A stretch of DNA of 64,000 nucleotides from positions 340,793 through 404,792 of the forward strand of contig NZ_JACYXL010000002.1 of assembly GCF_014842995.1 (NCBI RefSeq). The letters run 5' to 3'. Positions within the stretch are counted from its first letter, which is position 1; every line of letters begins with the position of its first letter. Positions 1 to 10,400 of the stretch are shown piece after piece. The position numbers and the translations under genes are program-made. The notes under the pieces were generated by a model. It did no database searches, was not told the origin of the DNA, and saw nothing but the letters and a program-made list of their open reading frames with translations. The stretch comes from Rhodanobacter sp. 7MK24 (GTDB lineage: Bacteria > Pseudomonadota > Gammaproteobacteria > Xanthomonadales > Rhodanobacteraceae).

Positions 1-497
1 AGCTGGGCCAGCGCATCGCGCCCGGCACGCCGCTGATGGCCGTGGTGCCGCTGCACCAGGTGTGGATCGACGCCAACTTCAAGGAAACCCAGCTCACCCA
101 CATGCGCATCGGCCAGACGGTGGAGATCACCTCCGATGTGTACGGCGGCTCGGTGAAGTACGACGGCAAGGTGGAAAGCCTGGGTATCGGCACCGGCAGC
201 GCGTTCTCGCTGCTGCCCGCGCAGAACGCCACCGGCAACTGGATCAAGATCGTGCAGCGCATCCCGGCGCGCGTGGTCTTCACCGACCCCGCCCAGCTGG
301 ACAAGCATCCGCTGCGTATCGGCATGTCGTTGGACGTGGCGGTGAACCTGCACGACCAGAACGGCCCGATGCTGGCGCAGCAACCGCCGACGCAGCCAGC
401 CTTCAGCACCGACGTGTACGAGCAGCAGGCGGCCAAGGCCGACGCGCTGATCAGCGAGATCATCCACGCCAACATGGCGGGTGGCAGCGGCAAGTAA
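1..497 (+). CDS. emrA: EmrA/HlyD-family membrane fusion protein, C-terminal part (5' truncated by window edge)
   Basis: This is the C-terminal ~165 residues of a periplasmic adaptor that links an inner-membrane pump to an outer-membrane channel. The reading frame is open from base 3, so the start lies outside the window. The visible part has the beta-barrel region typical of EmrA (a VPLHQVWIDANFKE block, then TVEITSDVYGG and a VQRIPARVVF strand). It ends in a flexible tail. The next gene, 144 bases downstream on the same strand, is an EmrB-type DHA2 transporter, which is the classic emrAB order and supports a multidrug or fatty-acid/uncoupler efflux role. The symbol rests on family similarity and neighbour; other HlyD-type adaptors paired with DHA2 pumps would look the same. 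Confidence 0.85.
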   Translation, partial: LGQRIAPGTPLMAVVPLHQVWIDANFKETQLTHMRIGQTVEITSDVYGGSVKYDGKVESLGIGTGSAFSLLPAQNATGNWIKIVQRIPARVVFTDPAQLDKHPLRIGMSLDVAVNLHDQNGPMLAQQPPTQPAFSTDVYEQQAAKADALISEIIHANMAGGSGK

Positions 498-503
498 GCA
501 TCA

Positions 504-612
504 GGCCCTTCTCTTCCTGGAGAGGGGCCGGAAGAGGGTTCTGCGAACCGGTGACGCCACGCTCGCCCGTACCCTCTTCCGTCTTTCGGGCACCCTCTCC
601 AGGGAGAGGGAA
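504..612. repeat. Palindromic intergenic repeat of the CCCTCTCC / GGAGAGGG family
   Basis: The emrA-emrB gap holds an inverted pair CCCTCTCC (593-600) and GGAGAGGG (603-610), preceded by related purine- and pyrimidine-rich arms (CTCTTCC, GGAAGAGG) from about 508. The same kind of sequence occurs inside lhr at 49063-49085. I read it as a short dispersed repeat in the emrAB transcript, not as a terminator, because no T-tract follows. Confidence 0.6.
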
Positions 613-641
613 CCTGTTGAATCCATCACCGGCACGGTTCC

Positions 642-2171
642 ATGAGCACCCATTTCCGTCCACCGAATCTCGCCGTCACCACGATCGGATTGTCGCTGGC
701 CACCTTCATGCAGGTGCTGGACACGACCATCGCGAACGTGTCGCTGCCGACCATCGCCGGCAACCTCGGCGTGAGCAACGACCAGAGCACCTGGGTCATC
801 ACCTCGTTCGCGGTGAGCATGGCGATCGCGCTGCCGCTGACCGGCTTCCTCACCCGCCGTTTCGGCGAGGTGAAGCTGTTCGTGTGGTGCACCCTGCTGT
901 TCTCGTTCACCTCGTTCATGTGCGGCGTGTCGCAGAGCATGGGCATGCTGCTGCTGTTCCGCGCACTGCAGGGTGCGGTGGCCGGGCCGATGTATCCGAT
1001 CACGCAGAGTCTGCTGATCGGTACCTATCCGAACGAGAAACGCGGCATGGCGCTGGCGCTGCTGTCGATGGTGACCGTGGTGGCGCCGATCGCCGGCCCG
1101 ATCCTGGGCGGCTGGATCACCGACAACTATTCGTGGCCGTGGATCTTCTTCATCAACGTGCCGATCGGCATCTTCGCCAGCGTGGTGGTGGCGAACCAGT
1201 TGCGCGGCAAGACGGAGCGGCTGGAGCGCCCGCGGGTGGACTACGTGGGCCTGGTCACGCTGATCGTCGGCGTGGGCGCGCTGCAGATCGTGCTGGACAA
1301 GGGCAACGACGAGGACTGGTTCAACTCGCAGTTCATCGTGATCACCAGCATCGTGTCTGCGGTCGCGCTGGCGGTATTCCTGATCTGGGAGCTCACCGAC
1401 AAGGATCCGATCGTCGACCTCAAGCTGTTCCGCCACCGCAACTTCACCGCCGGCACGCTGGCGCTGATCCTGGCCTACGCCGCGTTCTTCTCGATCTCGC
1501 TGCTGGTGCCGCTGTGGCTGCAGCAGAACCTGGGCTACACCTCCACCTGGGCAGGTTTCGCCACCGCGCCGCTGGGCATCATCCCGGTGCTGCTGACCTT
1601 CTTCGTGGGCAAGTACGCCATGCGCACCGACCTGCGCATGCTGGCCGCCGCCTCGTTCGTGGTGATGGGCGCCACCTGCTTCATGCGCTCCAGCTTCTAC
1701 CTGCAGATCGACTTCTACCATGTGGCGATCGTGCAGCTGTGGCAGGGCCTGGGCGTGGCGCTGTTCTTCATGCCCACGTTGACCATCCTGCTGTCCGACC
1801 TGCAGACCAACGAGATCGCCGCGGGTTCGGGCCTGGCCACCTTCTTGCGCACCCTGGGCGGCAGCTTCGCCGCCTCGATCACCACGTTGATGTGGACGCG
1901 TCGCGCGGTCAGTCACCACGAACAGCTCGCCGAGCAGATCAACCCGTTCAATCCGGCTGCGCAGACAGCGCTGCAACAGTACGGCCACGGCAGCCTGCAA
2001 CGCGGCGCCAGCGCGCTCAACGGCATCATCACGCAGCAGGGCTTCCAGATCGCATTCAACGAGATCCTGCACGCGCTGGGCTGGATCTTCCTCAGCCTGA
2101 TCGTGGTGATCTGGCTGGCCAAGCCGCCATTCACGCCGAAGGCCGGCGCATCGAGCAGCGGCGGACACTGA
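642..2171 (+). CDS. emrB: EmrB/QacA-type DHA2 major facilitator, multidrug efflux
   Basis: This 509-residue inner-membrane protein belongs to the 14-helix drug:proton antiporter (DHA2) group. The N-terminus shows the family pattern with a QVLDTTIANVSLPTI segment in the first helix. An RRFGEVK loop follows helix 2, and motif C-like GPILGGWITDN appears around helix 5. The length is normal for EmrB (about 510). It follows the EmrA-type adaptor on the same strand and ends before a convergent glycosidase gene. It should export hydrophobic compounds with the adaptor; the actual substrate cannot be read from sequence. Confidence 0.9.
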   Translation: MSTHFRPPNLAVTTIGLSLATFMQVLDTTIANVSLPTIAGNLGVSNDQSTWVITSFAVSMAIALPLTGFLTRRFGEVKLFVWCTLLFSFTSFMCGVSQSMGMLLLFRALQGAVAGPMYPITQSLLIGTYPNEKRGMALALLSMVTVVAPIAGPILGGWITDNYSWPWIFFINVPIGIFASVVVANQLRGKTERLERPRVDYVGLVTLIVGVGALQIVLDKGNDEDWFNSQFIVITSIVSAVALAVFLIWELTDKDPIVDLKLFRHRNFTAGTLALILAYAAFFSISLLVPLWLQQNLGYTSTWAGFATAPLGIIPVLLTFFVGKYAMRTDLRMLAAASFVVMGATCFMRSSFYLQIDFYHVAIVQLWQGLGVALFFMPTLTILLSDLQTNEIAAGSGLATFLRTLGGSFAASITTLMWTRRAVSHHEQLAEQINPFNPAAQTALQQYGHGSLQRGASALNGIITQQGFQIAFNEILHALGWIFLSLIVVIWLAKPPFTPKAGASSSGGH

Positions 2172-2253
2172 CGGCGCAGGTCGCCGGCTTCGGTCCGGCC
2201 ACGTCGGATGGGCTGCCATTCCTGATAGCGGAATGGCGCGCCCGGCTTTCAGG

Positions 2254-4797
2254 TTAGGCGACGACCCGCCGCGGCGCCGCCCTCTTCGTCGCGATGGTCA
2301 GTGATGCGGGCGTAAGCGCTTCGGCGGCCGGGCTTTCCTCGACGGCCTCGATGCGGATCGAGCCGGCATCGGTCGCCGACTGCACGATGACCTGCGCCAA
2401 GCCGTTGAACAGCGATCGCCTCGGCTCCTTGTCGCTTTCGTGGCAATTGGGGTCGCCGTTGCCCACGCCGATCAGCTTGCCCGCGCCGGAAATGCGGAAG
2501 GCGATTTTGTTGTTCGCCGTCGGCACCGGGCGCCCATGTTCGTCGAGCACGTCGACCGTGATCATGGCCACGTCCTGCCCATCGGCATCGATCTCCGGAC
2601 GATCGGCGGTGAGTCGCAGCTTGCGCGCCGCTCCGGTGGTTTCGCGGCGCTCCACCAATACGGTCCGGCCGTCTCTGCGGCCGCGTGCCTCGATCACGCC
2701 GGGAGCGTACGCGACCTTCCATTGCACGTGGCCGAAGCGAGGCACCTGCTGGATGCCCAGGCTCTTGCCGTTGAGCAGCAGCTCGACTTCGTCCAGGTTG
2801 CTGTAGACCCACACCGCGATTTCCTGGCCCTCCCTGCCCTGCCAGTTCCAGTGCGGGAATACGTGCAGGCTGGGCGCCTTCGTCCACCAGGCCTTGTAGT
2901 AGTAGTAATAGTCCTTGGGGAAGCCGCACAGGTCGACGATGCCGAACTGCGAGCTCACGGAAGGCCAGCCGTACGGGGTCGGCTCGCCGCGATAGTCGAA
3001 GCCCGTCCAGGCAAACCCGCCGGCCAGCCAGTCGCGAGTGCCGTAGAAGCTCCACCATTGCTCCGGCGTTTCGCCCCATTCGACCACGCCGTCGTAGCTG
3101 TTGACCGTGTTCTTCTTCGGATCGGTCGCGTATTCGCCGCGCGTGGCGATGGCGCTGGAGGTCTCCGAACCGTACACCGCACGCTTGGGATGCTCCCGGT
3201 GGAACACATCCGGATACTTCAGGTTGTAGTTGAAGCCGATCACGTCGAGTGCGTCCGACACGCCTTGCTCGTTGTTGCCGTTGACCGCCGCCGACACGAC
3301 ACGGGTGGGATCGAGTTCGTGGCAGCGCTCGACCATCGCTGCGCCGATGCGTTCGCCCTGCTGTTCCAGCGCACCCTTCTGTAGGCGCCATTCCTCGTTG
3401 CCGATCGACCAGAGGATGACCGATGGCGAGTTGCGGTAGCGCTTCACCATGGTCTCGAGCTGCTGCATGCCGCTGGGGCTGGAACTCATATGACGCGTCT
3501 CGCACATCATCATCATGCCCATGCGGTCGCAGGCGGCCACCCATTCGGGCGTCGGCATGTTGTGCGAGGTGCGCACGGCATTGCAGCCCATGCCCTGCAG
3601 CACGCCGACGCGGAACGATTGCAGCCGGTCCGGCAAAGCCGCGCCCACGCCCGCATGGTCCTGGTGGTTGCAGGTGCCCTGGATCTTCAGCGGCTTGCCG
3701 TTGAGGAAGAAGCCGCGGTCGGGGTCGAAGCTCGCCGTGCGTATGCCGAACGGAAACTGCTCGGCGTCGCGCGTCGCGCCGTCGACGACCAGCTTGACCA
3801 GGGCCGTGTAGAGATGCGGCTCATCGGGCGACCAGAGCTGCGGCGCATCGATGTGCGCCGTCGTCCTGCAGTCCGTCGATGCGCCGGGCGCAACCGCCTG
3901 CGCGGGCGTCGTCGCCTGTGCGATCACTCGGCCAGAGGCGTCGGTGATGCTCCATTCCAGCGACGCCTGCACTGCATGTCCGCCTTCGTTCTCGACGATG
4001 CCGGCCAGTTCGAGACTGGCCGCGTCGCCTTCGACGGCCGACCGCACCACGCTTTCCCAGCGGCCGAGATGCACCGGGTCCATCTTGGTCAACCAGACAT
4101 GGCGGTAGATGCCGGCGCCCTCGTAGAACCAGCCGTCGCCGAAGCTGGCATCGACGCGCAGGGCGACGACGTTGCTGCCGCCGTAATTGAGGAAATCGGT
4201 GAGGTCGAAGCGGAACGGCGTGTAGCCGTCGTCATGCCGGCCGATGAAGCAGCCGTTGACGAACAGCACGATGTCGCGCATCGCGCCATCGAACTCGATC
4301 CAGATGCGGCGACCCCGATCGCTCGCAGGGATCTCGAACGTGCGCCGGTACCAGCCCACGCTGGTCGCCGGATAGCGGCGCCCGAGCGGCTTGTACCCGT
4401 GCGAGGTCAACCTTGTGTCGTCATCGCCGGTGTCGTCGTGGACGGACGGCAGTTCCACGGCCCAGTCGTGCGGAAGATCCAGCGCGCGCCAGCCGGCGGC
4501 GTCGAAATCCGTGGTGGCGATCTTGAAGTCACCCGTCTTGGAAAAATCGCCTTGGCCGAACCCGTAGCCGAAGTCCTTGGTGGGATCGTCGCCGTTGCCG
4601 AACGCGAAACGCCAGTCGAAATCGAGCAGCCACTGCTCGCGCGGCGCCACGGGCAACTCGCCGCCATGCGCAGGAAGCAACGACTTTCCCGCTGGCCCGC
4701 TGCCGATGCCGGCAGCCCACAAGGCGCGCGGCAACAGGCAGGATCCTGCCAATCCGATGCCTGAAAGGATGAAAGTGCGGCGCGTAGTATCGACCAT
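2254..4797 (-). CDS. Glycoside hydrolase family 2 (beta-galactosidase-like), Tat-type signal
   Basis: About 847 residues. I place the start at 4797 (MVDTTRRTFILSG) because this gives a twin-arginine-like signal (RRTF plus a hydrophobic stretch and an ALWAAG cleavage region); an in-frame ATG exists further upstream at 4929. The domain order is that of GH2: an N-terminal jelly-roll (DLPHDWAVELP, GWYRRTFEIP), an Ig-like middle, then a TIM barrel with the acid/base pair in WSIGNEEW and a nucleophile Glu in a GFDYRGEPTPYGWP context. A C-terminal Ig-like tail (DUF4982/Big type) follows. It is predicted to act in the periplasm or outside on beta-galactosides or related beta-glycans. GH2 also contains beta-mannosidases and glucuronidases, so the substrate is uncertain. 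Confidence 0.85.
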   Translation of the reverse strand: MVDTTRRTFILSGIGLAGSCLLPRALWAAGIGSGPAGKSLLPAHGGELPVAPREQWLLDFDWRFAFGNGDDPTKDFGYGFGQGDFSKTGDFKIATTDFDAAGWRALDLPHDWAVELPSVHDDTGDDDTRLTSHGYKPLGRRYPATSVGWYRRTFEIPASDRGRRIWIEFDGAMRDIVLFVNGCFIGRHDDGYTPFRFDLTDFLNYGGSNVVALRVDASFGDGWFYEGAGIYRHVWLTKMDPVHLGRWESVVRSAVEGDAASLELAGIVENEGGHAVQASLEWSITDASGRVIAQATTPAQAVAPGASTDCRTTAHIDAPQLWSPDEPHLYTALVKLVVDGATRDAEQFPFGIRTASFDPDRGFFLNGKPLKIQGTCNHQDHAGVGAALPDRLQSFRVGVLQGMGCNAVRTSHNMPTPEWVAACDRMGMMMMCETRHMSSSPSGMQQLETMVKRYRNSPSVILWSIGNEEWRLQKGALEQQGERIGAAMVERCHELDPTRVVSAAVNGNNEQGVSDALDVIGFNYNLKYPDVFHREHPKRAVYGSETSSAIATRGEYATDPKKNTVNSYDGVVEWGETPEQWWSFYGTRDWLAGGFAWTGFDYRGEPTPYGWPSVSSQFGIVDLCGFPKDYYYYYKAWWTKAPSLHVFPHWNWQGREGQEIAVWVYSNLDEVELLLNGKSLGIQQVPRFGHVQWKVAYAPGVIEARGRRDGRTVLVERRETTGAARKLRLTADRPEIDADGQDVAMITVDVLDEHGRPVPTANNKIAFRISGAGKLIGVGNGDPNCHESDKEPRRSLFNGLAQVIVQSATDAGSIRIEAVEESPAAEALTPASLTIATKRAAPRRVVA

Positions 4798-4989
4798 GGG
4801 ATTCGGTTCCGGGCAGCCTGCGATTCCACGAAAGCTACTCGTTGCAGCGACAATTTCCAAGGTTGTTTGGCGAATTTGTAGTATTTCCGGCATGGACCGG
4901 AATGTGGATGGCCGGATGGCGATCGGCACGCGGATCGGCGATGGGGCGGTGCTATGGTGTGCGCCTCTTTACAAGCGCCGAGGCCATCC

Positions 4990-6402
4990 ATGCGAACGAT
5001 TCCGGGATTTGTCCGTCTGCTCTGCCTGACCGCGCTGCTGGCATCGTCCGGCGCATCGGTGTTTGCACAGGATGCCTTGCCTGCCGACCTGTCCGCGAAG
5101 ATCGACAAGGTTGCCAACGATGCGCTGGCCAAATCGGGCATACCCAGCGCTTCGGTCGCGGTGGTGCGCGATGGCAAGATCGTCTACGCCAAGGCCTATG
5201 GCGACGCGCGCCTCGATCCGAAGACGCCGGCCACGTCCGCGATGCGCTACAGCGTCGGTTCGATCAGCAAGGAATTCACCGCAGGTGCGATCCTGCTGCT
5301 GCAGCAGGAAGGCAAGCTCAGCCTGGACGACAAGGTCGCGAAGTTCTTCCCCGATCTCACCGATGCCGATCACATCACGATACGCCAGATCCTTTCGCAC
5401 ACAGCCGGTTACCAGGACTACTGGCCGCAGGATTACCTGATGCCGGCGATGCGCCAACCGACCACGCCGGCGCAGATCATGGCCGGCTGGGCGAAGAAGC
5501 CGCTGGATTTCGCGCCGGGTACGCAGTGGCAGTACAGCAACACCGGCTACGTGGTTGCCGGCGCCATCGTGCGGAAGGTCAGCGGCCAGGATCCGTTCGC
5601 CTTCCTGCAGCAGCATGTGTTCCCGGCGCTCGGCATCACCGATGCGTACGACACCGACCTGCATGCGCTGCCGGCGGCCGACGCGCGCGGCTATTCGCGC
5701 TACGCGCTGGGACCGCTGCGTCCCTCGCCGAAGGAAGGCGTGCACTGGATGTTCGCCGCGGGCGAACTCGCGATGACGGCGAGCGATCTCGCCAAGTGGG
5801 ACATCGCGATGATCGACCAGAAGGTACTGTCGCCGGCGTCGTGGCAGGCGATGCAGACGGACGTTCTACTCAACAGCGGACTGAGCTCGGGCTACGGCCT
5901 CGGCGTATTCATCGGCCGCCTGGACAGCCACCGCATGATCTCGCACGACGGCGAGGTCATGGGCTTCACTGCCGGCAATTACATCTTCCCCGACGACCGC
6001 ACGGCCGTCGTGGTGCTGACCAACCAGGATGCGGTGGGCGCCTTCGGCACCATCGGCGTCGGCGTCGCCAAGGCCATGTTCGAAGTGCACGATGCCGCTT
6101 CGACAAAAGCGCTCGCACAAGCCGAGACGATCTTCGATGGCCTGCAGCACGGCAAGATCGACCGCAGCCTGTTCAGCCCCAACGGCAACAGCTATTTCGA
6201 CGCCACGGCGCTGAAGGATTACCAGTCCAGCCTCGCACCGCTGGGCAAGCCTACGGCGTTCACCCTGCGCGCCACGCGCCTGCGCGGCGGCATGCAGATG
6301 CGCGCCTACATTGTGGAGTTCTCCAAGACGAAGCTTTCCGTCTCCACCTACATGCTGCCGGATGGCAAGCTCGAGCAGTACATCGTGGCGTCTACAGACT
6401 GA
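4990..6402 (+). CDS. Serine hydrolase of the beta-lactamase / PBP-like (class C, EstB-type) family
   Basis: A 470-residue exported protein. I prefer the ATG at 4990 (MRTIPGFVRLLCL) because it begins a clean signal peptide ending ASSGASVFAQ; a start at 4954 would add 12 residues. The S-x-x-K motif is SISK in YSVGSISKEF, and the Y-x-N motif is YSN in WQYSNTGYV. An HDGEVMGF segment sits where the third motif is expected. The C-terminal ~120 residues form an extra domain common in these periplasmic hydrolases. It lies head to head with the GH2 gene across about 190 bases. It could be an esterase, a D-aminopeptidase or a beta-lactamase-like enzyme; resistance should not be assumed. Confidence 0.85.
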   Translation: MRTIPGFVRLLCLTALLASSGASVFAQDALPADLSAKIDKVANDALAKSGIPSASVAVVRDGKIVYAKAYGDARLDPKTPATSAMRYSVGSISKEFTAGAILLLQQEGKLSLDDKVAKFFPDLTDADHITIRQILSHTAGYQDYWPQDYLMPAMRQPTTPAQIMAGWAKKPLDFAPGTQWQYSNTGYVVAGAIVRKVSGQDPFAFLQQHVFPALGITDAYDTDLHALPAADARGYSRYALGPLRPSPKEGVHWMFAAGELAMTASDLAKWDIAMIDQKVLSPASWQAMQTDVLLNSGLSSGYGLGVFIGRLDSHRMISHDGEVMGFTAGNYIFPDDRTAVVVLTNQDAVGAFGTIGVGVAKAMFEVHDAASTKALAQAETIFDGLQHGKIDRSLFSPNGNSYFDATALKDYQSSLAPLGKPTAFTLRATRLRGGMQMRAYIVEFSKTKLSVSTYMLPDGKLEQYIVASTD

Positions 6403-6421
6403 CGGCGACGCGGAAAAGGCG

Positions 6422-6450
6422 GGGCCGGGATGCATTGCGCGTCCCGGCCC
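6422..6450. terminator. Bidirectional intrinsic terminator between convergent genes
   Basis: GGGCCGGGA (6422-6430) pairs with TCCCGGCCC (6442-6450). TTTT follows on the plus strand and AAAA precedes on the other side, so it can stop both the hydrolase gene and the convergent membrane-protein gene. Confidence 0.8.
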
Positions 6451-6453
6451 TTT

Positions 6454-7311
6454 TCATTTCTTCTGCGCGGACCGGTTCATCGCCACCGTGCTCACCATCA
6501 CATAGCTGATGATCATCAGCAGGAACCACGCGCCGAGTTTCGAGAGCGGCACCATGACCCAGCCCTGGTGTTGCGCTGGGTAGCGCCAGGCGGCGGTGAA
6601 CGTCCCGATGTTTTCCGCGATCCAGATGAATAGAGCCACCAGCCCGAATCCCAGCAGCAGGGGCATGCGCCGGTGCACGTGGCGTATGCGGAAATGGACC
6701 CATGTCCTTCCGAACAGCAGCGCCACAGCAGCGAACAGCGGCACACGCACGTCCGGCAAGAAATGGTGCGTGAAGAAATTCGCGTAGATCCCCGCTGCCA
6801 GCCACATCGTCCAGGCCAAGGGCGGATGCCGGGTGAAGCGGAAATCGAACAGACGCCATGCGCGGGCGATGTAGCTGCCGATCGAGCCGTACATGAAGCC
6901 CGTGAACAACGGCACGCCACCGATGTGCAACAAGGCGTGCCCTGGATAGACCCACGATCCGACTGCGGTCTTGAATACCTCCATCGCTGTGCCGACCAGA
7001 TGGAACAGCAGGATCACCTTCGCTTCCTCGACTGTTTCCAGCCGCGTCACCAGCAACAGGCACTGGATGGCCAGTGCCGCCAGCGTGAGGAAGTCGTAGC
7101 GCGCAAGCACAAAGTGCTGCGGATAAAAGGCCCAGGTGAGCCCGAGCAGCAGCACCATACAGCCGCCGAACAGACAGGCAGAGGCCTGCTTGGCGCCAAA
7201 GCAAACGAATTCATGCAGTACGGACGCCCAGCATCCCCGCGATTCCGCCCAGGCACCGACGCGACCATCCAGCTGCATTGCAGCGGAGGCCAGGTTGAAA
7301 GAGATGCCCAT
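6454..7311 (-). CDS. DUF817 family integral membrane protein
   Basis: A 285-residue protein with about eight hydrophobic helices and no cleavable signal. Recognisable DUF817 features include the HEFVCFGAKQASACLFGG segment near the N-terminus, LVGTAMEVFKTAVGSW in the middle, and WIAENIGTFTAAW near the C-terminus. The family is conserved in proteobacteria but has no established function. It is a single gene ending in the shared terminator. The several charged and aromatic residues in the middle helices (His, Glu, Trp) would suit a transporter or membrane enzyme, but this is a guess. Confidence 0.75.
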   Translation of the reverse strand: MGISFNLASAAMQLDGRVGAWAESRGCWASVLHEFVCFGAKQASACLFGGCMVLLLGLTWAFYPQHFVLARYDFLTLAALAIQCLLLVTRLETVEEAKVILLFHLVGTAMEVFKTAVGSWVYPGHALLHIGGVPLFTGFMYGSIGSYIARAWRLFDFRFTRHPPLAWTMWLAAGIYANFFTHHFLPDVRVPLFAAVALLFGRTWVHFRIRHVHRRMPLLLGFGLVALFIWIAENIGTFTAAWRYPAQHQGWVMVPLSKLGAWFLLMIISYVMVSTVAMNRSAQKK

Positions 7312-7491
7312 CGTCGGCTCCCGTGCGCGGCACAGCAGGCAGCCTGACGAATTCAGATAGCCATACCGATGCAGGGCATGGCAAACACGTGGCGAAGCGG
7401 CATCATTCTTCGGCCCGAGACAGCATCGCGTGGGGCGAGCAGCTTGCCGGCATCTGGTTGAAGCGCGATGCGACCATCGCAGGGATGCGGT

Positions 7492-10400
7492 TTACTTCGG
7501 CAATGCCGGTATCTGCTTCGCCACCTGCTTCTGCCGGCGGATCTCCTCGCGCAGCGCCTTGCGCCTGGCCTTGCGCTCGCGGCGGTCGTGCTGCCACAGG
7601 TACATCGCCGGGGTGCTGAGCAGGGTCAGCAGCTGCGACACGAACAGGCCACCAAGGATGGCGATGCCCAGCGGCTGGCGCATTTCCGAGCCGATACCGA
7701 AGCCGATGGCCAGCGGCAGCGCAGCGCCCATCGCCACCAGGGTGGTCATGGTGATCGGACGGAAGCGCACCAGCGCGGCCTCGCGGATCGCTTCGGGCGG
7801 CGTCTTGCCGTGCTCGCGTTCGGCGACGAGGGCGAAGTCCACCATCAGGATCGCGTTCTTCTTCACGATGCCGATCAGCATCAGTACCGCGATCACCGAC
7901 ATCACGGTGAGCTGGGTATGTGTCAGCAGCATGGCGAGGAAGGCGCCCATGCCGGCGGCGGGCAGGGTGGAGAGGATGGTGAGCGGGTGGATCAGGCTTT
8001 CGTACAGGATGCCCAGCACCACGTACATCGCGGCAATCACCGCGACCAGCAGGAACAACACGTCGCTGAGCGCTTCGAGCAGGTTCTGGTTGTCGCCGGT
8101 GTACTTCTTCTGCACGCCGTCCGGCAGGTTGGCGGCGTAGATCGCCTGGTCCACCAACTTCATGCCATCGATCTGGGTCACGCCCTTGGCGAGGTTGTAG
8201 CTGATCGCGGACGATTCGATCTGGTTGAAATGGCTGATGGTGAGCGGCGCGGTGATCGGCTTGATGTGCGCGATGGCGGACAGCGGGATCATCTTGTTCT
8301 GCGCGTTGCGCACGTAAGTGTTGAGCAGCGCGTCGGGACTGAGCGAATCGGCCTTGTCCGAGGTGAGCACCACGGAGTACTGGCTGATGTCGGAATAGAT
8401 CGTCGATACCGGCGTCTGTCCGAAGGATTTGTTCAGCGCGTCGTCCACCTCGCCCATGCTGATTTGCAGGCGCGATGCCGCGTTGCGGTTCACCTCCAGC
8501 ATCTGCTGCTTGCCGATGGTGTCGTAGCTGGTGGTGACGTCGCGGAACTGCTTCATGCCGCGCATCACCCGCGCCACGGCTTGCGTGGGCTGCTGCAACG
8601 GCAGGCCGTTGTTGCTGCTGAGCTGGAACGTGTACTGCGGACCGCTGCTTTTCCCGCCGCCACCGCCGCCCAGGAACTGCACCGGCGTCACCGACACCTC
8701 CATGTCGGCCAGGCTCTTGAACTTCGCGGCCAGCCTGTCCGCCACCTGCTGCGCGGTGTCGTGACGATCGTTCTTGCCGTCGCCGTGCGGCTTGAGGTCG
8801 ATGAACAAGGTGGACGTGTTGCCGACGGAGCCCGGGTTGTTGTTGCCGCCAAGGATGGTGGTGGCATCGAGTACGGCAGGTTCGGAGAGCACCGTGTCGA
8901 TGATGTCCTGCGTGCGTTTTGCCAACTGTGTGGGCGAAACGTTGGCGTCGGCTGAGACCTGGGCCTGCAGCAGGCCGATGTCCTCTTTTGGCATGAAGCC
9001 GCCGCCGGCGGTCATGCCCACCAGCACGGCCAGTACGATGGTGAGTATCAGCAGGATGGGCGGCTGCCAGCGCATCAGGCGGCGATGCTTCATCGCCCAG
9101 TCCAGCCCGCGTTCGTACAGGCGCAGGAACGACTGGTCGAAACGCTCGGCCCATTGCTCCATGCGGCCCGGCTTGCGCGCCGGGGTGTCGTGTTCGTGCG
9201 CCAGCCAGTGCCCGCACAGCGCGGGGGTGAGCGTAAGCGACACCAGCGCGGAGATCACGATGGTGGCGATCAGCGTCACCGAGAACTCGCGCATCAACAT
9301 GATGAACATGTTGTTGCCGAACACCATCGGCCCGAACACCGCGATCAGCGACAGCGTGATCGAGATCACCGTGAAGCCGATCTCGCGCACGCCGGTGAAC
9401 GCGGCCTCCAGCGGCGACATGCCCTGCTCCATGTGGCGCACGATGTTCTCGATCACCACGATGGCGTCGTCCACCACGAAGCCCACGCACAGCACCAGCG
9501 CCACCAGCGACAGCGTGTTGAGCGTGAAGCCCATCGTCCACATCAGCACGAAGGCGCCGGCCAGCGACAGCGGCACGCTGAACATGGCGATCACCGTGGG
9601 CCGTGCGCGACGCAGGAACACCAGCATCACCAGCGCCACCATCACCACGCTCAGCACCAGCGCCACCTCGACCTCATGCAAGGCGGTCTTGGTGGTGTTG
9701 GTGAGGTCGAAGATCGGGCGGATCTGCACGTCCGCCGGCATCAGCGCATGCAGTTCGGGCAGACGGGCGAGGATGGCCTCCACCGTGGCCACCGAGTTCG
9801 CCTCGGGCCGCTTGCTGATCTGCAGCAGCACAGCGGGCTGCCTGTTGAACCAGTTCGCGGCGTACTGGTCCTGCTGGCCGCCGGTGATGGTCGCCACGTC
9901 GGCCAGATGAATCGGCACGCCTCCATGGCTGGCGACGATCAATTTGGCGAAATCGTCCACGGTGTGCAGCGAGTCGTTCATGCTCACGGCGAACTGCGTG
10001 GTGCCGTTGCTGAGCGCCCCCTGCGGCGCGGTGACATTGGCCGCCGTCAAGGCGTTGGATATGTCGTTCGCGGTGATGCCGACGTGCGCCATCGCATTCG
10101 AATGCAGCGCCACGCGCACTGCATGCGGCGAACCGCCCACCTGCACCTGCGCCACGCCAGGCACCTGCGCCACCGCCGGTTGCAGCAGCGTGTCGGTGAG
10201 GTCGTAGAGCTTGTCCGCCGACATGCTGGCGGATGTCACCGCGATCAGCAGGATGGGGATCTGCGACGTATCGGCTTTGAAGTACTGCGGCGGCGAAATG
10301 CCGGTGGGCAGGTCGGGCATGGCCGCATTGATCGCCTGCTGCACGTCGCGCGCGGCTTCGTCCGAATTGCGGCTCATGTCGAACTGGATCTGGATCTGCG

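Noticed and set aside
62..2257. Long plus-strand frame across emrA and emrB, and similar long frames opposite btuB, nagA, edd and RND genes
   Set aside because: They overlap well-recognised genes in another frame, have Arg/Ala/Pro-biased composition and match no family. This is normal for GC-rich DNA.
4990..6402. Antibiotic-resistance beta-lactamase
   Set aside because: The motif set fits the broad serine hydrolase family, and the extra C-terminal domain is not typical of AmpC.
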